Origin: Otis tarda
Taxonomy: Eukaryota; Chordata; Aves; Otidiformes; Otididae
DNA length: 64,000 bases
NCBI GenBank assembly: GCA_026413225.1
Contig: CM048552.1
Span: forward strand, 194,445,553 to 194,509,552
Direction: 5' to 3'
Shown here: positions 13,166 through 23,261 of the stretch, in pieces
How the letters are laid out: the number at the start of each line of letters is the position of its first letter
Position numbering within the stretch: the stretch's first letter is position 1
Notes under the pieces: generated by a model
Databases searched by the model: none
What the model saw: the letters and a program-made list of their open reading frames with translations, nothing else
What the model was told of the DNA's origin: nothing
Program-made: the position numbers and the translations under genes

Positions 13166-16100
13166 GCAATCAGTCTTGGACCATGAAAAAAGCAAGATGA
13201 TGCAAGATGAAGCAAGATAAATTAAGTCACATAACTTCTCAACTGGGTCTAAGAACAAGGATATGGGCAGTCAGTGCATCTCAGCTAGCAAACAGTAACT
13301 AGTGTCGCTTGATCACGGTTCTCATAGACTGCTGAGAACTGGAACAACAGCACAGAAGAAACACCAGTTATGAACAGGCAAACAAGAAAGGCCAAAGAAA
13401 ATGTCATACAGAGTATTTTAAAAGGGCAATTAAGTTAGGAATTCAAACAGGACAGAGTTATGGTCAGAGCATCAATGAAAAGCACATTAGTAACTTTATT
13501 CTATTACTTTTTGTTTAACAGAAGAGTGGAAATGAACATAAGATCAGTGAATAGGAAACACAGCTTCTCCTTCTTACGGCAACTTTGCCTTTGAAAGGGA
13601 ATTCTGGAAGTAATGGAAAAGTTAAAAGCCCATGTGATGATGTTTGATTATTTGTCACTGGGATCACACTCTGCTATCTAATGCACAGCACCATCAATAA
13701 CAGTTTTGTCTGTGTATAAATTTGCTCTGTACCAGCCAAATGTGAAGATGCTGCATAGACAGGTAGTAACAGCAGCCAGAGGAGCAGGAGGATTCTGAGG
13801 AGGCTATTTCATTAGATGTCACATTAATTATGTGAAAAATACAGAAAGGTTCATCAAATACCTCTGTTTTATAGAAAATAAGAACACTTTCGGAAGCATG
13901 ATACATTAAAGTAAAACATGACAAGTATATCCAGCTACTTACATAGCAAGTATGGAAGAAAATAGCACTCACAGCACAAACACCAAATAAAACTCAGAAA
14001 TCTTTGAGATTCATAGCATTTAGGACCAAAAGGCATCTTTGGATCAACAAGCCTGACCTCTGTAAGACTTAATCTAATAATTCTTAAACTTGAATAAATC
14101 AGTCAACAGCATTTAACAAGCCATTTGAAAGGGGATAATGAGGTGGTGGCATAGATGTTTTATGGGAGGCATCTGCCAAGTGCCAAAGAGAGCACAGGGG
14201 AGACTATTTGTAATCAATGGGTAGCGGAGGCTGGCTCCAGAAGCTCATCAGAGGTGATGAACACTTCTCAACACCCTGAAGGGTTTTGGAAGAGAAAATG
14301 AGCCTCTCATGTTTGAAGTTTGAGAGGCAAGAGTCAGTGGAGGGTTGTTAAGAGACGATTAAATTGGTCAAAGCACTGCTCTAGGAAAGTGACCTCTGCA
14401 AGCAGCGTTCTGGATGGATAACAAGCTGGAGAAGGCTACATTTGTTGAGCTTGGATAGAATCATGCTTCATTATGAGAGATTAGGCAAGAGCTATTGCCA
14501 TGCTGGTGGTCAAGAAAGGCAATATTATAATCTAAAGGGCATAGATTGAGTCTGAATGCAGATCTGAGTTGGAGAATAATCTCTGAAAACTAGGTAGGAT
14601 GGTGACCAGTGACCAAGACGGGAAGTAACTGGGAAAGTCAGGTAAGGAGGGGAGACTAGCAGTGCCCATCTACAGCAGTTTTCCATAATTACTAAATATG
14701 TTTCCTTTTAAGAAAGTGGACTGAAAAGCTTCTGCTTCCGTCCAGAATTCTCTCCTTCACTCACGCAGTCCCTAACAAATACATACACATATGTATTTCC
14801 TTCTTTTCAAGATGACTAGGTGAAATAAAGCACAAATTTTAACTTATTTTTGTTGTGATGTCTTGACAGAAAATTTAAGCAGTTCTGCCACTGCTGCTCT
14901 ATAAACATGGTCATATATGGCATCCGTTGCTGATACAGTGGTAAAATTTTTAATGTTTAAGATTTAAGAGGTCTGGCTAAGAAATTTGTCCTAACCAAAA
15001 GAACATTCCTTTCAAGTAAAAGCTAACAGTGATTATTTCCAACTCCCCACATGATTAACTATGATCACAGTTAATAAAGCTTCTGTCTGACTTGTCCTAA
15101 ATTGTAGTTGTGTTATCACACACTTGGAGTCCCCAGACCTCCGACACTGGTATTAGCAAATAAGCAATTGAGAAAGGTGCTGTCATTCAGAGGGTATCTC
15201 AGAGCGTAACTGCAAACTTTTTCTTTCCAGTGGATTTGTCCCAGAATAAATTCTAACTTTATTTGACTACATGGATTAAAGTACACGTGATAATCATACA
15301 TGTGATAATTCTGTGAAAGAAATGTTGGATCCATGAAGAATTTCTAAGATACTTTCCTCTTTGATACAAAAGAGGAAGTCAAATTCTTCCATTCAACTGA
15401 TTTTGCCACCAACAAAGCTCACAGTTAAAGCCCTTTCACTGGACATCACAGGTAGGACAAAGCAGTCATCAGACAATAAAGTTAATGCTTCTTTATGATG
15501 AGTGCATTTCATTTGGACAACCCCTTCATCCAACCTCCTCACACAGCTGTTTCCCAGGTCATGCACTGCAATACATTTCACTTTGATATTTTTTTTAATT
15601 ACATTTGTGAGTTTACAAATGGTTTCAGGGGTATCACGCTCAGATCACAAATGTGTGTAGCTCTCATTTCTTTCTTTTGCAGCTAGATCATCATAGGGGT
15701 TATACAGTTTGTTAAGACACTATGACAGCATTCCCTACAACAGCTGCCGGTTTTTACATTCAAATGTGATAACGTATCTTTAAGCATTGTTACCACAATT
15801 TCCACCAAGTTACAAATGTGAACATTTAAGTCATCATTTATATGTTGCAGCAATGTAGTCACTTGCCCTTCTGTCAGAGCAGTTGGTCATCTCATCTATT
15901 ATAACTGAACACACTTTTCAGAAATGTTCTCAGAAATATTCCCCATGCTTTTAAGAGCCATGATGCCCATTATCTCATTTAAAATAACTAGAATTATCAA
16001 CGTGCTTCAAATAATTTTCAATTGTGGGACATTATTTTCCCAGCAAAGAAAGCAACCAAATATAGCTGCAAGCCAGCCTTTCCACTTAAGCGTGGTCAAT

Positions 16101-19100
16101 GTAATGGTTTGTAGTACAAACGTTTCCCAGGATAGCATACACCTTTTAGTATTTTTATTACGCTTGTCTTGTTTTCTGTTCTAAGAACCCTGAGAAGTGT
16201 ATGCACCACCCAATATCCCCGGTGGTCTTTCAAAGAAATTCAAGTACTTTGTGGTGGCCTAAAGAAGCTCAGCACCTCTCACGTTCACCTCATGCCTTAT
16301 CCTCAATTAGTAAACGAAGACTGGCATGAAAGCATCTTTCGTAGATGTAATAAAAAATAGCCAAAAGTTGCACAAAAGTAGAAACAAAGTGCACTGTCCT
16401 CAGTTCCAGAATAATCTAGTCATGACAAATCATAAAAAAAAAAGAGAAAAGTTACTTGAAGTACATATGCAGAAAAAGTAAAATCAGTACATTTTCTTAA
16501 AAGAATCAGGAAAGAGACACAATAGCTACCAAAAAAGCATGAGAAACAGGAAAAAAATTGTGTATGCAGGAAACATCCCTCCAAGACAGACAATTTCGAA
16601 GACCCTGAATACTGAGCCATTTATCAGACAGGAAATAAAGCAGCCCACTGGCAGAGGACAATTCTTCAGAGCAGGCTTGGCTACTGAGTGTATTTGACAC
16701 CCAAGGGAAAAGGGGTTATTTTCAAATATCTAAGACTATCAGAGTATCATGTTCTTTTACCCAAAGAGGACAAACTGTGAGTTATAAGAAAAATTTCCTC
16801 GCTATAATAACCTGCAACAAGAAAAAAAATTCAATTGCTGCTTTTGAGTAAGGTTTTTATTCTGGCTTGTGCTTGTGTAGAACTTGTATTTGATAAGGGC
16901 ATCTTCCAAAAAGGTATAAAGACAAAATGGAACCATAACTTACCTGGATGTGTTGTTCCAGTGCTTGTTATCTTGGTATTAAATGTTTAAGCTTAATTTT
17001 GAATCTGAACTTCTCTAACTTCAGCTTCCAGACATGACACCCTTTTCTGTCATGAATCTGACAGAGCCACACGAAACTCTGGTGAAAGTAATCCAGCCAT
17101 CTCTTGAGCTTCTTTTAGACAAACTGAACAGAGTAACTTCTATCAATCCTTCACTATGAGACATTTTCTCAGGTCTTCAATATAATTTCTGTGACTCTTT
17201 CCTGCATTCTCTCTCATTTCTCAGTACCTTTTTAAAACATGCTGGCCTGAACTGTATCCAGCTTTCAAATACTGAGCTCTTCAGTCCCCTCTCCTGTAGT
17301 AATCTTACCTCTCTGTTTCTGTTCATGATTCTCCTTGTGTCACAGCAGCTCTCTTTGTTACAGCTCTGCCCAGAGAACTCATATACAGCCACCTACTTTC
17401 TGTAGCAATTCTTTCCAGCCCACAGTCCTCCAAGACATAGGTACAACTACATCATCTCCTCTTAGAAATACAATTATGCCTTTTGCTGCGGGTATTAAAA
17501 AAGTAGTTGTCTCAACAAGCTGTATGGCCAAAAGCCTCCCTTGTCAATGCCCTGCCTTCCTCTTCATTTACTATTACATCCATCTTTGTAACATGCTTAT
17601 TCTTTGCCAGTGGTCCTGCAGGTCATGGAATGACTGCAAGTCTGGCACAGGCTCTGTTGGAAGCTAGTGTTTTAAGAGGTTGTACCAAACCAGGTATTAA
17701 TGCCCTTCCCGTGTATTTTAATGAAAATTGGCTTGGGTTGTAATGACATATGATAAGACAAGTGCCTTTCAAAAATCTGTTGCATCTGTGAAGGAAAAAA
17801 AATATATCTTCCCATTGTAATAATATCATGTCTCCATGACAAGACTTATTTTATATTAAATTGATATAGATTGGTGATTTTTCTTTCATTCTCCATTTTC
17901 ATTATTTCCTTCAGAAATGGACAAAGGACTGATTTGGGATAAGGCAATACACCCGAGGGATTCTCTATATATTCTCCCTTACTGTAGTTATGCTCCTAAT
18001 TGTTTTCAGCTTGCCTAGCAATTGAGAAAAAATAAGTGAAGACTTCACATGGTCCACCAATGGGAGGAAAAAAAGAAAGAAAAAAAAAAACAAACCAGAA
18101 GTTGCAGTGCATAGGGTATTCCAGGTCAAACATTCTGAAAGGTCAGTAATAACTGCGCAATTTTGTGCATGGGCAGAGTTTGGCTCATTACGAGGTCTGG
18201 GTGTCTAAATGACACTCATGTCACAATGAGGATTAAATCAATGTGAAGCTAGCTCCCTGTCAAAATAAAAAAAAATACCGGCAAAGAGGAAGGAATTAAA
18301 AAGAAGTGACAAACACATTTACAGAACCTCAAGTCACTTCTCACTTTGCAGGAGAGAATCCTTGAAGTAATTAAAGGTGGGTCCAAGCTAGGCAGAGAGC
18401 TTTCATAGAGAACATGGATGCACACCCGAAAGTAAAACTTACCCATATTTTTATTGCTATCTAAAATATTTACTACTCAGCGATAGAGAAATTATAGATA
18501 AAAGTTTAGGAAGAAGGTAACTGGGCTGTAAGTACTTTAACACTGTATGTAACTGTCTCAGTGTGACAGAAATAAAAGACTATAATAATTCTTTATATAT
18601 TTGCATATAGAATTCTATCTATATGTTACTTTGCTGCTTTACCAGATACTTGGTTTTCAACAACTTTAGTGCCTTATAAGAAGTTAGTCTTTCAAAGTTT
18701 TTTATATTTTTCTGAAATTTAAAATTCATATTTAATACCACCATAGATATTTAAAGAAGATTTTAAGTCTCCTGAAAGAAAATTCCAACAGAAGCAGTGT
18801 CTAAAATGCACATATGTTGCTGTCATATATTTGGGTTCCTCACACTTCCTTTATACAGCTAACCGTTACTATCTGCAAGAGCTGCTACTGGAATGTGAGC
18901 TTTCTTAATATTTTTATTTAAATTACTACCAGACTACGTATGGGGAAAAATCCAAAGGAAAAATAACTCCAGATAAGATTGTACTGAGGACTGCCATTTG
19001 ACTTGGTCCTCCTTCAGGGTGGTTTTGGTTCGATGGATTAAAGCCTAGGAGCCCATAGAAAGGGATTAAGAAGAGACGGTGCTTGGGAAGGAATGAGAGA

Positions 19101-20532
19101 GGCATGGGGCCCTGTCGGATTTTCGGATTTTCTGAAGGAAGGCCTGCTAGCTGGTGAGGCCCCAGGTGAAGAATATGTCAACGTGTTACTTAAGGATCAT
19201 TTTTTTCCCTCTTTGAATGGAGCTGTTTGATTTCTATGAACAGCTCTATACTTACTCACTGGGTAAATCAGGATGCATCCCAAAGCCTGATGCTCCTGCT
19301 GTTTGGGCCGGGAGGTCACTGAACCGGGTGATGTTTTTCATCTCAAGGCTGTTATGAACAGGTTTCCCATCCGTGCCACACAGGGTCCTGGAAGCAGACT
19401 TGCCACTCAGGACATGGCTGAGGAGCATTTCCCATGTATTGTCAGTCACAGCTACCTGAAGGGAAGATGTGCAGGTGCCTGAACTCATCCCGATCTCCTG
19501 GACACGGCAGGCCAGTGACTCCCTGAAGAGTGAGTAGCTTCTAGAATAAGCCCTGAGATAGGTAACAGCAGTAGACTTGACAGCTGATGCCTCAGGATAC
19601 ACCAAGATTATGCAGAGCCATATCGTGTTACCTGAGATAGGCCAGGGCATCATGTCATGTACGTCACCATGGCAGTCACGGCGTCAGGCAGGGATCCCAG
19701 CTCGGGTCCAAAGCTGGCACAGCCCGACCTCTGCTTCCTGTTCCAGCAGCACGAGGCTGTTCTGTGCTAGCCTGAGGGTCAGCAAACACCGTCTGTACCA
19801 GCGCACTTACGAGAGAGAGATGGAAATCAGTAGCAAGGCAGTGACACAAGAGCTCTTTAACTATGACCCATCACTACATTGTGTATCTGTTAATCTTCAC
19901 ATTGCCTAAAAAGAGATTTTCCTCTAAATTACAACTGTTCTATAGTGCTACAGGGTAAAACCCGTGCCAACGCCATCTGCCCTAACGATCAAGACAGTCC
20001 ACCATCTGACTAATGGTGACAAACTGGCAGTGCAGGACGCAGACATTAGCTTGTTTATAACGCGCTGTAATTGGAATGGAAATCATTCACAAATTAACTA
20101 AGTGAATAAACACAGCTCTCCAAAGTCCTAAATTAAAATATTTAATTGGAATGCTGGTCTTCCCCGTTTGTAAAACAAATGTTAAAAGGGAATGAAGAAA
20201 AGCTTTTGCATTTTTTAAGGCGACTGTTCTAAATGTAAGAGTGACAGATGTTGAAGCACACCCAACATACTCAGTCTAAATCACAGGAAAGTGTTTGTTA
20301 CACTGTCACGGAAGAAATCAGTGGATAAAACAGGAAGATAGCAATCAGCAGCAAGGTGATGACCATTTTTAATCCTTATTTTAAAGCAGGAGGGTCACCA
20401 GAAATACGAATGAACCATCTCGAATCAACCAGCAAAGTGTCACAAGGCTTAAGCACAATGACTGAGGTAGACCTGACTGAAGGATGGCACCACGCGTGCT
20501 GCTGAGCACATTGCTTAACAATGGAGAAGGAA
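13166..20532. other. Intergenic DNA upstream of GPR12
   Basis: No supported gene. A possible old repeat tail lies at 14.0 kb and an A-rich run at 18.07 kb. A minus-strand frame of 133 codons at 19252-19653 has no recognisable domain and is treated as chance. Confidence 0.6.
14006..14070 (-). repeat. Possible old CR1/L3-like tail fragment
   Basis: The segment 'gattcatagcatttaggacc' followed by 'cctgacctctgtaa' resembles the antisense tail of old reptilian-type CR1/L3-like repeats. It is short and diverged, so the family call is tentative. Confidence 0.35.
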
Positions 20533-20709
20533 ATCATAGAATCATAAAATAGTTTGGGTCGGAAGAGACATTTAAAGGTCATCCAGTCCAACCCCCCTGC
20601 AAGGAGCAGGGACATCTCCAACCAGATCAGGTTGCTCAGACCCCTGTCCAGCCTGGCCTTGAATGTTTCCAGGGATGGGGCATCTACCACCTCTCTGGGC
20701 AACCTGTGC
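20533..20709 (-). mobile_element. CR1 3'-end fragment, antisense
   Basis: Begins with 'aatcatagaatcataaaata', then 'cctgcaaggagcagggacat' and 'gggatggggcatctaccacc', which is the reverse complement of a CR1 3' end. It is truncated after 'gggcaacctgtgcg'. Confidence 0.93.
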
Positions 20710-20766
20710 GTTGCTCCTTTAAAATCTTTTATACCGTTTATTTCATTTTTCATACGCTTATGTGCC

Positions 20767-20790
20767 ACAGAATCACAGAACGGTTGAGGC
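20767..20790 (-). mobile_element. Minimal CR1 tail next to the GPR12 CpG island
   Basis: The 24 bases 'cacagaatcacagaacggtt' plus 'gagg' match the antisense extreme 3' end of CR1. The match stops before the GC-rich island. It is very short and might be an insertion remnant. Confidence 0.5.
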
Positions 20791-20817
20791 ATTAAGTCGG
20801 GTCACTTAGGGGAAGGC

Positions 20818-20901
20818 GGGGGGGGGGGGGGAGAGGGGCGGGGAGGAGCGGGGGGCGTCCGGCCCCCCCGCTCCTCCCCGCCCCTCTCCCCCCCCCCCCC
20901 C
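20818..20901. repeat. Perfect 38-bp inverted repeat with 8-nt loop (GC-rich)
   Basis: The left arm (20818-20855) starts with 14 G and is G-rich. The right arm (20864-20901) is its exact reverse complement and ends with 14 C; the loop at 20856-20863 is CGTCCGGC. The G-rich arm could also form a quadruplex. The repeat lies at the upstream edge of the GPR12 CpG island. A genuine cruciform-prone element and an assembly foldback in a G/C homopolymer region are both possible. Confidence 0.85.
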
Positions 20902-20945
20902 CGCTCCTCCCCGCCCCTCTCCCCCCGCCCCTCTCCCCCCCCCAC
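20869..20945. repeat. GC-rich short tandem array, 33-bp period
   Basis: The block CGCTCCTCCCCGCCCCTCTC occurs at 20869-20888 and again at 20902-20921, followed by a partial third copy (CGCCCCTCTC) near 20926. The first copy is also part of the right arm of the inverted repeat just upstream, so the array probably arose by duplication of the arm. Confidence 0.75.
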
Positions 20946-21009
20946 GCCTTCTCCGGCGCGCGCACGCAGCGGGAAGCACCTGCGCAGGCGCGCGCGCGCG
21001 AGCCGACCG

Positions 21010-21035
21010 CCCCCCCCCCCCCCCCCCCCCCCCCC
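21010..21035. repeat. Poly-C tract of 26 bases
   Basis: An uninterrupted run of 26 C lies inside the GPR12 CpG island. Such runs are slippage-prone, can form i-motif or G-quadruplex structures, and are hard to sequence, so its exact length is uncertain. Confidence 0.85.
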
Positions 21036-21053
21036 GCCCCTCTCCGCTGCCTC

Positions 21054-21093
21054 CACACACACACGTCCTGTGTGTGTGTGCGCGCGCGCGCGC
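21054..21093. repeat. CA/TG inverted repeat followed by CG alternating tract
   Basis: A (CA)5 arm at 21054-21063 pairs perfectly with a (TG)5 arm at 21069-21078 across a 5-nt loop (CGTCC). The TG arm runs straight into alternating CG at 21079-21093. The 25 bases from 21069 alternate purine and pyrimidine throughout, the classical composition for Z-DNA. A second alternating CG tract lies at 20988-21000. Confidence 0.8.
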
Positions 21094-21819
21094 GCAGGGG
21101 GCGCGCACCTGCGCCGCGCCGTGAGGGCGGCCGGTCCCGGTGCCGCCTTGAAGGGGACGGCGGGGCGACCCTTTCTGTTCCTCCTCCCTGCCTCCCTCCC
21201 TTCCTTTTTTCCTTCCTTTTTCTTTCCTTCCGACCCGCCGGGAGAAAGCACAGGTGACCGTCGCCAGGGGTGCGTGTCCGCGTCGAGTTTGTAAGTTCTC
21301 AGAGGATATCGCCCCCCCCACCCTACACCCCTCCCCATTTCCTCAGCACAGGTTTCCTCACAGGGGGTCGGTGAGGGATATGCCCCCCACCCCATCCTGG
21401 CCACCGTGACCGAAAATAATCCCGCTTTGAAATCGTGGCTGGTGAATAACGGGGTTTACACCGCCCCATAGCCGGCCCCCACCCCAAATTGCAGCGCTGG
21501 GGGCGGGGGGGGAAGGGGGTGTAGCTGTTTTATGGGCTCCCTCCCGTGCCTGTGCCTCCTTCCCTATGCAGGTGAAGGGAATGACCGTTAGCATCGCTCA
21601 GCCTCCGTGTGTCGGTCCCTTGGCAGATAATTTCGGGCAGTTTTTAATATTGTTCTCCCCACTCTGTTTTTTTTTTTTTATTGTCACATTTATGTAACAA
21701 GTGCCTGCCTGCACATTGTGTTGCCGTCTAGGGCGGTGCATGCTCTGGGGGTGCTGTGTCCGGTGCTGTGTCTGACCATTAAAAACAATGTCTTTCTGTT
21801 GAAGAAGACAGGGGTTAAA

Positions 21820-22824
21820 ATGAATGAAGATCTGAAGGTTAATTTGAGCTGGCTGCCTCAGGATCATGTAGAAGCCAGCTCTACCGAGAATGCCTCAGCC
21901 GCAGGCTCCTCCCTGGTTCCTGTCGTAGACCCAGAGCCAGAGCTTTTGGTAAACCCCTGGGACATTGTCTTGTGTACTTCAGGGACCCTTATCTCCTGCG
22001 AAAATGCCATTGTGGTTCTTATTATTTTCCATAACCCCAGTCTTCGCGCCCCCATGTTTCTCCTGATAGGCAGCCTGGCGCTGGCAGATCTCTTAGCGGG
22101 CGTTGGACTGATCATCAATTTCGTTTTTGCATACCTTCTGCAATCAGAAGCTACGAAACTGGTTACAATTGGACTGATTGTTGCCTCTTTCTCGGCATCT
22201 GTCGGCAGCTTGCTGGCTATTACTGTTGATCGTTACCTCTCCCTGTATTACGCTTTGACTTACAATTCAGAGAGGACTGTCACTTTTACCTATGTCATGC
22301 TTATGTTGCTGTGGGGAGCATCTATCTGTATTGGACTGCTGCCTGTAATGGGCTGGAACTGCCTCAGAGATGAATCCACCTGCAGTGTTATCAGACCACT
22401 CACTAAAAATAACGCAGCTGTCCTTTCGGTCTCTTTCTTGCTTATGTTTGCCCTCATGCTGCAGCTCTACATTCAGATCTGTAAAATTGTGATGCGCCAT
22501 GCCCATCAGATTGCCTTGCAACACCATTTCCTGGCCACTTCCCACTATGTGACTACCCGAAAAGGAGTGTCTACTTTGGCCATTATTTTGGGGACTTTTG
22601 CTGCTTGCTGGATGCCTTTCACGCTCTATTCTTTGATAGCAGATTACACCTATCCTTCTATATACACCTATGCCACCCTCCTGCCAGCTACCTACAATTC
22701 CATCATCAATCCTGTAATATATGCTTTTAGAAACCAGGAGATACAGAAAGCACTCTGGCTCATCTGTTGTGGCTGTATTCCTTCTAACCTGTCTCAGAGA
22801 GCAAGATCACCCAGTGATGTCTGA
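21820..22824 (+). CDS. GPR12: Orphan G-protein-coupled receptor 12, complete single coding exon
   Basis: The frame encodes a 334-residue class A receptor, the usual GPR12 length, ending in RARSPSDV as I recall for mammalian GPR12. Seven hydrophobic segments are visible at roughly residues 46-70, 78-106, 112-135, 154-178, 198-224, 251-274 and 283-304. Signature motifs are DRY at 137-139, CWMP at 263-266 and NPVIY at 297-301. N-glycosylation sequons occur at N8 and N24, and a cysteine cluster (316, 317, 319) after helix 8 suggests palmitoylation. Position 3.25, normally a disulphide cysteine, is lysine 113; the second extracellular loop instead has C181 and C188, a trait of the GPR3/6/12 family. 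By family knowledge it couples constitutively to Gs, raises cAMP, is expressed in brain and oocytes, and has no agreed endogenous ligand. The start was chosen because MNEDLKVNLS matches the family N-terminus and no in-frame ATG lies upstream. No frameshift or stop is present. Confidence 0.97.
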   Translation: MNEDLKVNLSWLPQDHVEASSTENASAAGSSLVPVVDPEPELLVNPWDIVLCTSGTLISCENAIVVLIIFHNPSLRAPMFLLIGSLALADLLAGVGLIINFVFAYLLQSEATKLVTIGLIVASFSASVGSLLAITVDRYLSLYYALTYNSERTVTFTYVMLMLLWGASICIGLLPVMGWNCLRDESTCSVIRPLTKNNAAVLSVSFLLMFALMLQLYIQICKIVMRHAHQIALQHHFLATSHYVTTRKGVSTLAIILGTFAACWMPFTLYSLIADYTYPSIYTYATLLPATYNSIINPVIYAFRNQEIQKALWLICCGCIPSNLSQRARSPSDV

Positions 22825-23255
22825 TTGGCAGCTAGGAGGATGCTCCTTAATGTGTTACTTTCCAGACATTCTTGCAATGCTGTCTTTGGTTTAGATGCAT
22901 TCATTAAATGGTGTGTGGTGGGTTCATATAAAAACCACGGGATGCACTGACCTTTTTGCAAACAGAAAACCCCAGTGACCAAAATGAATCGAGTGGTTTA
23001 AGGGAGACTTCCTAAATCACAATAAGCAGTGTTCTTACAGATCTATAATGTTGCTCAGGGTCTTTTTGTTGTATTACTCAGACTTTGCCATGTTTGCCAT
23101 GATTTTACATTAAGTTTGCTAATTAAAAATAGATTGAAACAGCATACCTCCTTTGAAATTCTTTATGTGATTGAGCTCAATCATATTGTATGTTACAGTA
23201 TTGTCAGGATATTTTTTTCCTCTTAATTCTCTTCAAAACAGGAAAAAAAAAAGAA

Positions 23256-23261
23256 AATAAA
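23256..23261 (+). other. GPR12: Candidate GPR12 polyadenylation signal AATAAA
   Basis: This AATAAA lies about 430 bases after the GPR12 stop. Others occur at 23705-23710 and 24069-24074. Which, if any, ends the transcript cannot be decided from sequence; the 3' UTR is therefore left open-ended. Confidence 0.35.

Larger units (their letters stand above)
20810..21530 (+). promoter_or_regulatory. GPR12: GC-rich CpG island, probable GPR12 promoter and 5' UTR
   Basis: This stretch is dense in CpG and G/C homopolymers, in sharp contrast to the AT-rich flanks, and lies 0.3-1 kb before the GPR12 start codon. An NRF1-like motif (TGCGCAGGCGC) sits at 20981-20991 and E-box-like CACCTG occurs near 21106. 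No TATA box is obvious. A good splice donor, GTAAGT, begins at 21291, and AG acceptor candidates occur at 21730-21731 and 21809-21810, so a non-coding first exon ending at 21290 is plausible. The promoter role is inferred from position and composition; transcription start and splicing cannot be seen from sequence alone. Confidence 0.7.

Noticed and set aside
19252-19653. 133-codon minus-strand frame
   Set aside because: No known domain and overlapped by an opposite-strand frame of 110 codons; not supported.
20792-21404. Long minus-strand frames of 90-200 codons rich in Gly, Arg and Pro
   Set aside because: They are by-products of the GC-rich low-complexity island (G/C homopolymers read without stops), overlap in several frames and have no domain.
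21718-21819. 34-codon N-terminal extension of the GPR12 frame
   Set aside because: The extended frame begins with GTG, has no in-frame ATG, and the sequence is not part of the known family N-terminus; MNEDLKVNLS is the conserved start.
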